Part shown: in pieces, positions 19,501 through 26,419 of the stretch
How the letters are laid out: every line of letters begins with the position of its first letter
How positions within the stretch are numbered: the first letter of the stretch is position 1
NCBI GenBank assembly: GCA_001460835.1
Contig: CYKH01002041.1
Location: 17,028 to 44,089 of the forward strand
Direction of reading: 5' to 3'
Source: Bodo saltans
Taxonomy: Eukaryota > Euglenozoa > Kinetoplastea > Eubodonida > Bodonidae
DNA length: 27,062 nucleotides
Position numbers and translations under genes: made by a program
The notes under the pieces: model-generated
Databases searched by the model: none
The model's input: only the letters and a program-made list of their open reading frames with translations
What the model was told of the DNA's origin: nothing

Positions 19501-22310
19501 TTGGCGAACCTATGAAGCAGCTTATTTTTGTTGACCCCTACGTGGAGGGTGTGGAAGACGTCATCAGCATCGCATCGCCAATTTCCCCGCCATCAAATAA
19601 CTCCACCACCACCACCACCACTCACTCCTTGTCTCCATCACATAGCCACTTGCAGAGTGCCACAACTGCCACTACAAAATCTGGAGTGCTCGTTAACCGT
19701 AACGTCATGGAGGTGCTCCGCTACACATACGTCACGCATCGCCTGCTCTCTGGCGGTGTCACCAACAACTCTGCATACACGGCGTGGAACAACACGCTGT
19801 ACACAACCAGCACGCAGCGCGTGGCCGTCACCATGCTGCACTACACCCTGTGCCTGAACTCCGTCGTCCTCGTGGCCAAGAATTTGGTCACCGACAACGC
19901 TGACGCGGCAAACGCCGTCATCAACAACGTCACCGGCTCACTCGACGACATGGACGACTTCTGCCCCGTTGGCGTGTGCGGCAACACCGCACTGCTCATC
20001 GGTGCGCAGACGTCCTTCTCCACCTTCGCGTACGGCCCCTCGGCGCGGCAAGTCAACGTTGTCAGCAACCAAGTGCTCCTCGACGGAATCTACTCGGCGT
20101 ACGCGACGTTCGTGGCGAACTCCACAGTCGCGTACGCAACGGTCATCGACAACAACGTGACGGCCACGACCTCCATCGCCACCGTCCTCGCGACCGAGAG
20201 CGTCCAGACTGCCAACGGGCAATACGGGTATTTCACGCTTGCGAACAACGTCGTCAACGCCACCGGCAGGACATCAGCCTCGTATCCATCCACCATCCCT
20301 GGTAGTGCTCCGTGTGCACTCCCCAACGGCAACTACACCGTCGTCTGTCAAAACATATTTGCTTTGAGAACCGACTCGTTCAGCGCCGTCTTGGCGCGCT
20401 CCGTCAGCGTGTACCGTGACGTGGTCCTCAAAAGCAACGCCATCGTTGCTTCTGGCGTCCAAAACGCCACTGCCTTCGTTGGTCAGAGCATTCAAACAGG
20501 GTCCCAAGGCGTCGGACTTGCCGCACTGACGATCGAAGGCAACCTGATCGCAATGGAAAACATGGGCGACTTCACCGACACGCAGGACACTTGCTCCACG
20601 CGCTGCGGGGCCGGCATTCGTGCTGCGCAACAAGCGTACATCAAGAACGGTACCGCGCCTGTCCTCTCCATGATCACCACCAACGCGACAATGGCGGCAA
20701 GCATCTGCTTCTTATGCAACGCGAACTATGGTGCGCTGTCCGTCCAGAATAACGGCGTGACGCTGCAGAAAGCCCAGCGCTACCACTGCAACCACTGCCT
20801 CGGTCGTGTCGACCTCTCACTCAGCACAAGCCTCGCCTCGATCCACAGCGGCTTCACCGGCCGACCTCAAAACACGCTTGCTCCCTCCCTCGTGGACGCC
20901 GTGATCTACACGGGCTCCTCGCTTGGCGCCTCAACGACCATCAAGAACAACTACATCACGCTTGATGAACTTGATGTTTCGACTTGCGACGCCACCGACT
21001 TTAGTGGCGTGTGCCCGTCGTTCCACCAGAGCACATACACAGCCAACCTCGTTCGCGCCGTGGTCATGGGCTTCGGCTCCTACGACTCCAACATCAATGT
21101 GCAGTCCAACACAATCCGCGCCAATGTCACCGCCAACAACTCGTTCCTGCTCGGCTCCACCGCCATGGTGGCCGTCCAAGTATCCGCCAAGCCCACCACT
21201 GCTATTATGACAGTACAATCCAACACCATGACGCTGCAGGGTGGATCGCCCCAAGCGTTCGTGTGCGGAGGCATCTCAGACGTGTCTCAAGCTTCCTACG
21301 CAATCTCCATCACTGGCAACACCGCAACTGCGTATGGAAACGAGACGAGCATTGCAGTCTGCCTTGGGTGCTCAGTGAGCTACCAGTCCTTGACGCTGAC
21401 GTCGAACACACTGACGGCAGGGAAAGGAGAGTATGGTAACGGTGCCATCTGTGCAAAGTGCAGCGCTAATCAAAATGCTATCAAGTTTGGTGTGCAAGAC
21501 AACGTTCTAGCATTCACCAACGTGGACACGTTCCGCGGCATTATCGCGTACCTTGTGTCTGCTTACGGCACAGATGTGGTGATCAGGGACAACGCCATCG
21601 GTGCCTCCTCAGGTACATCGCCGACGTTTAGTTTGTCGCAGACGTGCCCAAATACGGATTTCTACATCTGCCACAATACAATTCGTGCGAGCTACGTCAC
21701 CTCCGTTGCCAATACAACAATTTGTGGAGGCTGCTCCATGTCTAGCTCATCCTCTAGCGCGTCACTCTCCGCAACATACAACCAAGTTAATGTGAACTCG
21801 GTGCCCTCGTCCTACACAGTATTCTACGACGGCACCCTATCAGGATCTCGCACCGTAGCAAGCACCAGCAATGTTCAGGGCAACACCGTCACCATTCAGA
21901 ACGTTGTGAACACTTCCATTGTGCCCTTCCAAGTATCGTCGTCCATGGCGACGGCTTTGGTGGCCAACAACATTTTTGATCTCAACAATGCAGGTTCGTT
22001 TGTGCGTGGTTACCTTGTAGGGGGGCCTGCATCACCGTCCGGCTCTGGTAGCGACACGACGTGCATCAAAAATAATGTGATCACCACGTCGGACTCAGCT
22101 GGTATCCTGAGCGGTGCATCTGCGTTGAGCGGCTGCAACACTTCCATCGTATCGAACACCATTCGTGTCTACAACGGAACAGGACTCGGTGGGTGGTCAC
22201 TGATGGGCAGACTTCCGTCGATGCTGTGTGGCACGGTGCTGACCGCTACTCGCATCAACCGACACCGGCGCATTCATCCACCGACGATGCGGGAACAAAA
22301 CAGTTGGTGA
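13506..22310 (+). CDS. Giant secreted beta-solenoid-like repeat protein with CxxC and C..CGN modules, 2934 aa, 3' end chimeric
   Basis: No named family recognised. ATG 13506 gives a classic signal peptide (hydrophobic ICAAVLVIALVACTVAGAVA, about residues 35-54). The frame stays open to GTG 13296, but that extension reads through the acceptor site. The body is dominated by turns of the form hydrophobic-x-hydrophobic-x-N-N/x-hydrophobic (for example VSNNVF, VVNNYF, ALYNNTA, VQSNTI, VANNIF), more than 40 in all. An Asn ladder of this type is typical of right-handed parallel beta-helices. About 22 C-x-x-C pairs occur, nearly all between 15980 and 21735, each just before such a turn. About a dozen turns begin with C-G-N or C-x-N preceded by another Cys. 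N-glycosylation sequons are very frequent. A Ser/Thr/His-rich linker lies near residues 2035-2060. The last 40 or so residues are antisense to a broken LRR gene, so the native C-terminus, probably with an anchor, is missing. Likely extracellular adhesin or coat protein (inference). Confidence 0.85.
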   Translation: MSIATALHKIPLVSTKLSLHPTTQSSICAAVLVIALVACTVAGAVAPTQPTFNATRQSVINTAGTYVVDGLSVDTNNGLRIFPNLTKSYSLIIDVQAGNVSLVVERGILLDVLNIRATNFHAIVTTAASVSFQINDVVDNVDVEIVDGGIVRTIHAATSNSLKSLAVNANNSFIGDKESVFLVVDNAPSCVTTLNFVNTSNPPISQWWLAALVSGSGGLGDLMITMAAGSQFTFINPFLQCIECANISLHLLSMSVLTMWSSGGLYVASSTSVRVVVDNATMHLEGNMVNASGVSDDVSITITNATVKHLVFLYPSLEVDGDFILVSLWNCTHATINISDASVQAVRIGYAFNVSNVVISMLNSNITTFFSPYELEYPTVSTTTTTTVVVLAVRSCTIFSRFDSSLLSISNVATFPTASSSSIVLQNNNFGGAWSSLLRMNISNLAVVSSGLYLTTTIALNTIDSVIGLNSFAFVEGWPRQGLTVRQNSARIVVGSVTLVSTAIILNNLPATSAKLFVVGNNVTTEMSSPPLPALQTAGSGCTTVSSDTAATAICWNTIIVVGASNGTSNIVGRVVLLSNGVCNHASSLLADNTVNINNCGERCGNVSVVFFPTLAISTRASVFRNIMNIESGSTVATWSFFDRLNTTVAMTVVGSAIMSFPTATISSTLCNSYSSSTASTVLCANVVNLKANASLVKGSVIRNSSIGTLSAAPVLNLQAAPTGQASASIGQFDFFYLSNATSFTVSSLTLTSQLSAAIRLLRSSLVLGSVTFAQSLTVTFTDTSSVGVNFTFAFIEDLKYSTALTMSSLSISMNTLNGNATTAICLKCFVKDNVAVKNNNIAITNSPIATASIAGIIFGTLPEYDTVATTSAKTGVVRGNLLIVAPTGVNPSGSASCPSGADICGNTLSLKGTGVSNVTVCPGCGTQDPKWTVTVSNNVFGIQSTTSLVTVALCPGCIAWNAGVVRVFNQNFTVTGVYDFMMNFGGLDVKNGTGVVQWNQVRASPANVSQILDASWFGECSTIPANVSAICGNSAIVNLLSVDREANLVSRTRWNTLITQQAGAVFCSNCTARENATLSVVNNYFESFNTTGARVVVCDDCHASGDNMRVTNATSLTDILATTWNRLTVSNNTVITRKGPPSANYVYLYGSSYLSTVYATTAIYKHNITLCSRCTATNGGSLQLFSNAYTHLLDDGRYDNFSSYRNGILQINQINVTLCHQCNSTGPEAMIALYNNTATAEGQYYGGMRGCAQCAVNESGRIIIASNLITVAGGYGTVDAFNAERLNVGANATVRIARNYKNTYRYNSLSTMQAQVDAALPSCNVEFALNRNDSIICGNVFAAISTNWGYTPTWFNLEVCLFCNASHPELTNEETLTNEKLVHVSISKNRELIIANNTWTIWYSNHRTYFGEQCIGNVWITGNKLTLNSISTLDFSFCENCTVSPSVNGTNVFRVEFNSVTGVASTSTVALASYKSHHGVIVCNNTMQTQYYTFQAPQLLNNASRIDVVCIIPNSTWSHTTNNSVLITSSATSSQILCRSCFTRGIGSIQVHNHTFLSTVYSSTTLTLCMNCHVSINGELLILNNIYYLMYSSTVNIFFNNQMNSQSSHRAINNEILAGSSLDEVRDSGYAAMKHHREDLLQYCLSRALNTTPMGNKESQLRLDKEMSQYGSLVCGNQFFILQSSYLNVVAVKSLDVVQGLTHYVENNTLTTRSSIYSVTLQWCYFCNVYTAPLRVAHNYAQLSGSQYVTVFFTGVRISYKTSQVHTITNNNFIGTSDYSLSNPEDIAFATEVLQRSANASELWNVESGTVNNTVVAVNNLYGATVSLCRGCQVAQGATMLIVKNEIRRSNSFTSSSFTDAISLCQECTFANSGVFRIWNNSVDVRNSSTVEFVGLRDFDTYTAPFRVHRNAFIGFNSSVLPRQFSATCGDYNTSEINDDIFVQQEMCGNVMRAKNAVQLSSYLVRGLYARSSVLVDINTVIQQDATTAYTYGCDGCFGEPMKQLIFVDPYVEGVEDVISIASPISPPSNNSTTTTTTHSLSPSHSHLQSATTATTKSGVLVNRNVMEVLRYTYVTHRLLSGGVTNNSAYTAWNNTLYTTSTQRVAVTMLHYTLCLNSVVLVAKNLVTDNADAANAVINNVTGSLDDMDDFCPVGVCGNTALLIGAQTSFSTFAYGPSARQVNVVSNQVLLDGIYSAYATFVANSTVAYATVIDNNVTATTSIATVLATESVQTANGQYGYFTLANNVVNATGRTSASYPSTIPGSAPCALPNGNYTVVCQNIFALRTDSFSAVLARSVSVYRDVVLKSNAIVASGVQNATAFVGQSIQTGSQGVGLAALTIEGNLIAMENMGDFTDTQDTCSTRCGAGIRAAQQAYIKNGTAPVLSMITTNATMAASICFLCNANYGALSVQNNGVTLQKAQRYHCNHCLGRVDLSLSTSLASIHSGFTGRPQNTLAPSLVDAVIYTGSSLGASTTIKNNYITLDELDVSTCDATDFSGVCPSFHQSTYTANLVRAVVMGFGSYDSNINVQSNTIRANVTANNSFLLGSTAMVAVQVSAKPTTAIMTVQSNTMTLQGGSPQAFVCGGISDVSQASYAISITGNTATAYGNETSIAVCLGCSVSYQSLTLTSNTLTAGKGEYGNGAICAKCSANQNAIKFGVQDNVLAFTNVDTFRGIIAYLVSAYGTDVVIRDNAIGASSGTSPTFSLSQTCPNTDFYICHNTIRASYVTSVANTTICGGCSMSSSSSSASLSATYNQVNVNSVPSSYTVFYDGTLSGSRTVASTSNVQGNTVTIQNVVNTSIVPFQVSSSMATALVANNIFDLNNAGSFVRGYLVGGPASPSGSGSDTTCIKNNVITTSDSAGILSGASALSGCNTSIVSNTIRVYNGTGLGGWSLMGRLPSMLCGTVLTATRINRHRRIHPPTMREQNSW
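15980..21735 (+). repeat. Protein-level repeat region: about 21 CxxC modules alternating with C..CGN modules
   Basis: C-x-x-C codon pairs lie near 15981, 16267, 16370, 16706, 16801, 17019, 17163, 17259, 17587, 17819, 18120, 18213, 18675, 18994, 19102, 19488, 20707, 20787, 21361, 21450 and 21723; an isolated earlier one is near 14226. They sit in a frame such as V-x-L-C-x-x-C-x(6-10)-hydrophobic-x-hydrophobic-x-N-N. C-G-N/C-x-N modules lie near 15166, 15557, 16218, 16600, 17517, 18532, 19351, 19977, 20345 and 21670. DNA copies have diverged too far to be near-identical, so the modules are old. Confidence 0.8.
22185..22215. other. Junction between the giant gene (+) and the antisense of the broken LRR gene (-)
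   Basis: Up to about 22180 the plus strand encodes typical giant-protein turns (IVSNTIRVYNGTG). From about 22210 the minus strand aligns with the LRR gene's membrane-domain tail (around 12500). No spacer separates the two genes. Confidence 0.8.
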
Positions 22311-25300
22311 CATGCCAGTATCATCACCGAGCCATCGACGCAACGTATCTCGAATGCGGCCGGTGTGTAGCCCGTCAAGGATCATCAATGCAACACCAGC
22401 ATACAGCTGAATTTGAAGTGCAACGTTGGCTGCGTCTCCCCATGGGTCGCCGGCAATGGACGTTGTCGTTGACCACAGCCCTCCAACGAAACCAAAGCTT
22501 TCTATCACGACTCCTAGAAGAAACGCACGCGCTTTGCGGTGGGGTCTCGTCAAAACAAGCACAGGAAGGGCACATTTCTGCACTGCGGCGCCTGCAATTT
22601 GAGCGACGTTGCATGCATTTGTCGACAACTGGGACACTGCAGAGAGAACCAACAGGACCATCGCCATGCCGCTCTCACACACAACGAACCACACGCGGCC
22701 ATCTGAATACTCCTCGAACAAGGCGCCGTTGCATTCCACAAAAGAAGTGGTGGAAGACGGAGAGACGTGTTTCGGGGCGATCACGCCGTCTCCCCACCAC
22801 CCAAGGCGTTTCTTTCGTTGGAGGCGCTCAAGATCCATGAGCTTAAGATTGATGAGCTCGCGGCGGGGATAGTGGAAATTCTTCGACCTCCAGCCATACG
22901 CCATATTGCTTCAAACCGGCACGTCATTGTCCTAAAAAGCCACACGAACGACAACAAACCTACACAAAAAGATATGGCACCAAGAGCGACCTCGCCGATT
23001 CCGCCACTTCCAGAAGCAATAATAAGGGAGAGCCCAAACTCAACGAGTGGAAAAATTATGCTGCTCAGTATCACCCAAGCTTGCCCTGGAATTCCAAGCT
23101 GCTCGCGAGCTTCCCTCCAAGAAATCGCCTCGCGTCGTTGCCAGAGCAATAAGCACAATGTGACGACCAAACAAAGCAGTACGCTCCAAGATATCCCCCA
23201 GCGAAAGCAGCGAGATCCTCATCGCCGCCGCCGCACGCTACGGCAAGCCGCACCGATGCACCACCACGCACGGCGCCAACAGCAATCGAGAGGAAAGCGC
23301 CAGCAACTAGAGTGTTCAGAACCCCAGCGAGGCCACTAGCGATGACGACAGCCGAGTTTGCTGGCTACTAATTGCAACTGGGAAGTAGTTTTGATTGATG
23401 GATGATGAATTATTGGGCGCCAATGTTGTCAGTTGTGCTGGCTGGGGGGTTGACTCGGAGCAGGAGGGAAGGGAGTTCAATGGGTACAGTGTCGAGTGCG
23501 CCAGGACAAAAGACTGATTTGCCGCACTGCACACAGCCACATCGTCCACGCAGAACGAAAACACTACTTGTGCAAAACCGCCCACACCTCCGCATAAGTG
23601 CGTGTGGCACAGCCCGACGCTACCTCCCAGCGCCACCTGAACGATTGAAGACCACGATGACGGAATTGTCCCGCTCACAGAGGTATTCTGCAGGCCAAGG
23701 CCAAAGAGCTTCAGGGAGCTTGAAGAACCACCCCCACATCGGGGGCAGCGATCTGAGCGCCCTCATCGTGCCGAATGAGTCGGGTAGCGAGCCACTCAAT
23801 TGGTTACACTGTAAGAGCTCCACAAGCGTTGCATTGAGCGAGGCGTATGACGCAGGAATAGTCCCAGGAAAGTTGTTGTTACCGAAGCCAATGGTGAGAA
23901 TGTTCCGCCAGGACTCAGCGATAAAAAGCGGCAGTGACCCTTCAACAGCGTTATTGGAAAGGAAAATCCTTTGCAAATTGGTCCACCGAGCAAATGATTC
24001 AGGAATACTCCCACATAGTTTGTTGCTGTTTGCAGAAAAATTTACCAAGCTCGTCCAGCTTCCATATGAAGATGGGAGGCTGCCACTCAGCTGGTTGGTG
24101 GACATGTAGAACGTACTCACCTGCGGACCCCAAAGAGCGTAACCTTCAGGCCGAGTGCCAATCAACTGGTTGCTACCTGCATCGAAAGTTATCAACCCTC
24201 TCCATTGCTGGTAACCATCGGGTAGGACACCAGTTAAGCTGTTTGTGGAAACGTCGAAGTAGTTCAGGTTGACCCACCTCCCAAACTCAGATGGGAGCGT
24301 CCCATTGAACTGGTTCCTTGCAACATTAAACGACTGCAGTTTTGTCCACTGCGCAAAGGTGGGCGAAAGTGTGCCGTTCAGGCCATTGTCCTGGCACGAA
24401 AAGGTTTGCAGTGACGCCCAACTACTGTAGCAGGGAGCGACCCTGTGAGTCTGTTTAAGTAAACGATAAACTGTGTCAGCCCTACCCACTGCTGGTAGTT
24501 CTCAGGTAGGACGCCAGTAAAGCCGTTGGTAGAGATATCTAAGTAGGTCAGGGTGATGAAGTGTGCCGCTCAGGCCGTTGTCCTGGCACGCAAAGGTTTG
24601 CAGTGATGCCCAACTGCTGTAGCTTGTGTCGTAAGTAGCGTCCAATTCGAATACACCGATGGGAGGGTGCCACTCAGCCGGTTGATGGACATGTAAAACA
24701 CGCTTAGTTGCGACCAAGCGCTGTAGACCGCAGGAAGAGTGCCGGAGATGCTGTTCCATGCAGCAATAAACTGTGTCAGCCCTACCCACTGCTGGTAGTT
24801 CTCAGGTAGGACACCAGTTAAGCTGTTTGTGGAAACGTCGAAGTAGTTCAGGTTGACCCACCTCCCAAACTCAGATGGGAGCGTCCCATTGAACTGGTTT
24901 CTCGAAACGCCAAAAGGCTGCAGTTTTGTCCCCTGCCCATAGGAAGTATGAAGTGTGCCGCTCAGGCCGTTGTCCTGGCACGCAAAGGTTTGCAGTGACG
25001 ACCAACTACTGTAGCTAGCAGGGAGCGATCCACTTAGGTAGTTTGACCAGACAGAGAACTCGGATAACGACGTCCAGTTTGAGTACGACGCTGGCAAGCC
25101 ACCTCGTAACTGATTATTGTTCACTTTAAACAATACGAGGGCAAGCCACGATGAACCTAATTCTGGGGGAAGTGTTCCAGCGATGCTGTTAAAGGAAATA
25201 TCAAACGATTTCATGCTTGTCAGCGCCGATAGGCCAGCAGACAACGAGCCGGTGAGGTGATTTCCGCCGAATCGAACAGTCTCAAGCGAGGTCAGGTTTT

Positions 25301-25553
25301 GCAGTATGCCGACAGGGAAGCCACCTCGAAGGTTATTGCTAGCAAGACTGAGTTCGATCACGTCCCTGGTTCCGCTGCTGCAAGTTACACCATACCACGA
25401 GCACATGTCGCTCCCCGACCACGTGGTGTACCACGACGCACCGCCAGTGCTTTCGTTGAAGCGTTGAAGAAGAAGCTGTTGAGTGCTTTGAGCTCCAACG
25501 CACGTCTGCAGTACTACCATGGCAACGGCACCGAGCAGCAGGAGTGAGACCAT
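22200..25553 (-). pseudogene. Broken LRR surface protein gene with multi-span C-terminal domain
   Basis: The minus-strand ATG at 25553 starts a clear signal peptide (MVSLLLLGAVAMVVLQTCVGA), then an LRR N-cap (MCSWYGVTC) and 24-residue LRRs of a Y-x-x-W type (GSLPASYSSWSSLQTF). The frame is lost near 24640, where LLT joins SYSSW after loss of part of a repeat. It is lost again near 24555 and near 24428 (GCTAGCTA reduced to GCTA), then near 23730. A stalk (QPAQLTTLAPNNSSSINQ, about 23460) and the eight-span domain follow in changing frames (shifts near 23340, 23180 and 22790). The last portion, FVECNGALFEEYSDG to DTLRRW, is about 85% identical to the tail of the gene at 8972-12655. At least six frame breaks make a functional full-length product unlikely. 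The end near 22200 lacks the last 50 or so codons of its plus-strand relative. It sits downstream of the second SDHAF3, as its relative does in the left block. Confidence 0.85.
24221..24899 (-). repeat. Direct repeats inside the broken LRR gene (95 bp and 47 bp, perfect)
   Basis: Positions 24221-24315 and 24805-24899 are identical over 95 bp; 24466-24512 and 24766-24812 are identical over 47 bp, exactly 300 bp apart. A third set, GTGTGCCGCTCAGGCCGTTG, occurs at about 24562 and 24955, with a variant near 24371. Perfect copies in an otherwise diverged array point to recent exchange between repeats. Confidence 0.9.
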
Positions 25554-25711
25554 TGGCGTTGTGGGAACAACGTGGAACGTTTGGCGTGAACACTATTAGT
25601 TTCCGCCTGGGTAATTCCCTTCCTTTGTTTAGTGACAAAAAATCTACTCGAAAGTGCCGTAAAGTGCCGTGAAACGTTGAAAATACAAGAAGGGAATTAG
25701 ACTTTTCCTTT
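25554..25711 (-). other. Spacer between second SDHAF3 and the broken LRR gene
   Basis: This 158-nt spacer shares no visible similarity with the matching spacer at 8650-8880. On the minus strand it has GATTTTTTGTCACTAAACAAAG as a weak acceptor candidate. AAAGTGCCGT occurs twice in tandem (about 25652-25672). Confidence 0.5.
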
Positions 25712-26221
25712 TTACAGCGTAAAGTCGCCGTCTGTTTGTCGTTGCTGCACAACATAACTACGGATTTCAGCAAGCTTCCCTTTTTGCTCTGCTGAAAGCA
25801 TCGATTCTTCATCTCTGGTGAGAGATCTTGACGTTGCTCCACGCTCCAATTGAACAATATAATCGACCCAAGACGAATAGAAAATTCGTGCGTACTTTTC
25901 ATTTGCCATCGCATGACGACGGAATTCATTTTTCACGAACTTGTCACCAAACGTTCGTTGCACAGGCTCCAGCCTCACGGCATGCAGTTTGAGGATCACG
26001 CGGTACAATGTCAACATGGACTGACGCCATTCCTCCGAGCGGAAGCTACACTGTTGGGAGCCCAACTCTTGAGGACGACGCAACAATTGCAAGATAGGGG
26101 AAGCTGCAACTCGTTGTTGGGTTCCACACCCTGAAGAATTGCTGGTCTGGCCTGTTGGCGGTCTCGCCAATGAAATCTTTTGAGGAACGTGGGGCGCGAG
26201 AGAAGCACAAAATCGCCTCAT
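25712..26221 (-). CDS. SDHAF3: SDHAF3/ACN9-like succinate dehydrogenase assembly factor, right (inverted) copy
   Basis: This 169-residue copy carries the same presequence, LYR motif and FGDKFVKNEFRRH block as the plus-strand gene. By hand alignment the two coding regions differ at about 28 sites plus the stop (TAA here, TAG there). Only two changes alter the protein, Ala to Pro and Ala to Thr in the presequence-proximal region (RPPTGQTSN against RPATGQASN). About 26 silent against 2 replacement differences indicate that both copies have been kept functional. The mature LYR domain is identical, so the two proteins should be interchangeable in complex II assembly. Its start is the first ATG after a conserved acceptor (26314-26328). 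The neighbour upstream on this strand is again the 1244-aa protein gene, as on the left. Confidence 0.87.
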   Translation of the reverse strand: MRRFCASLAPHVPQKISLARPPTGQTSNSSGCGTQQRVAASPILQLLRRPQELGSQQCSFRSEEWRQSMLTLYRVILKLHAVRLEPVQRTFGDKFVKNEFRRHAMANEKYARIFYSSWVDYIVQLERGATSRSLTRDEESMLSAEQKGKLAEIRSYVVQQRQTDGDFTL

Positions 26222-26313
26222 TCCGTTTCTTCGTAGCTTTCTTTCAATATTGGTGCAAGGTAATAAACCAAATTACGTTTCGCCGAGGTTGCCGAACAAA
26301 ATCAGCAGCTTGG

Positions 26314-26328
26314 CTAACAGAAAAAAGC
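26314..26328 (-). promoter_or_regulatory. Probable spliced-leader acceptor for SDHAF3 (right copy)
   Basis: On the minus strand CTTTTTTCTGTTAG ends in AG (complement of 26314-26315). It is conserved with the left arm, and the first downstream ATG is 26221. Confidence 0.5.
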
Positions 26329-26419
26329 TGGTTTCCAAGAAACGACCGAATTCTGTGTGACATCAACAAGTACATAATGATCAAAGTTATGGGGGGATTA
26401 AAATGTTTCTCTTTCACAT

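Noticed and set aside
22193-22840. 215-codon plus-strand frame
   Set aside because: It is the complement of the membrane-domain region of the broken LRR gene, whose minus-strand reading matches a real protein.
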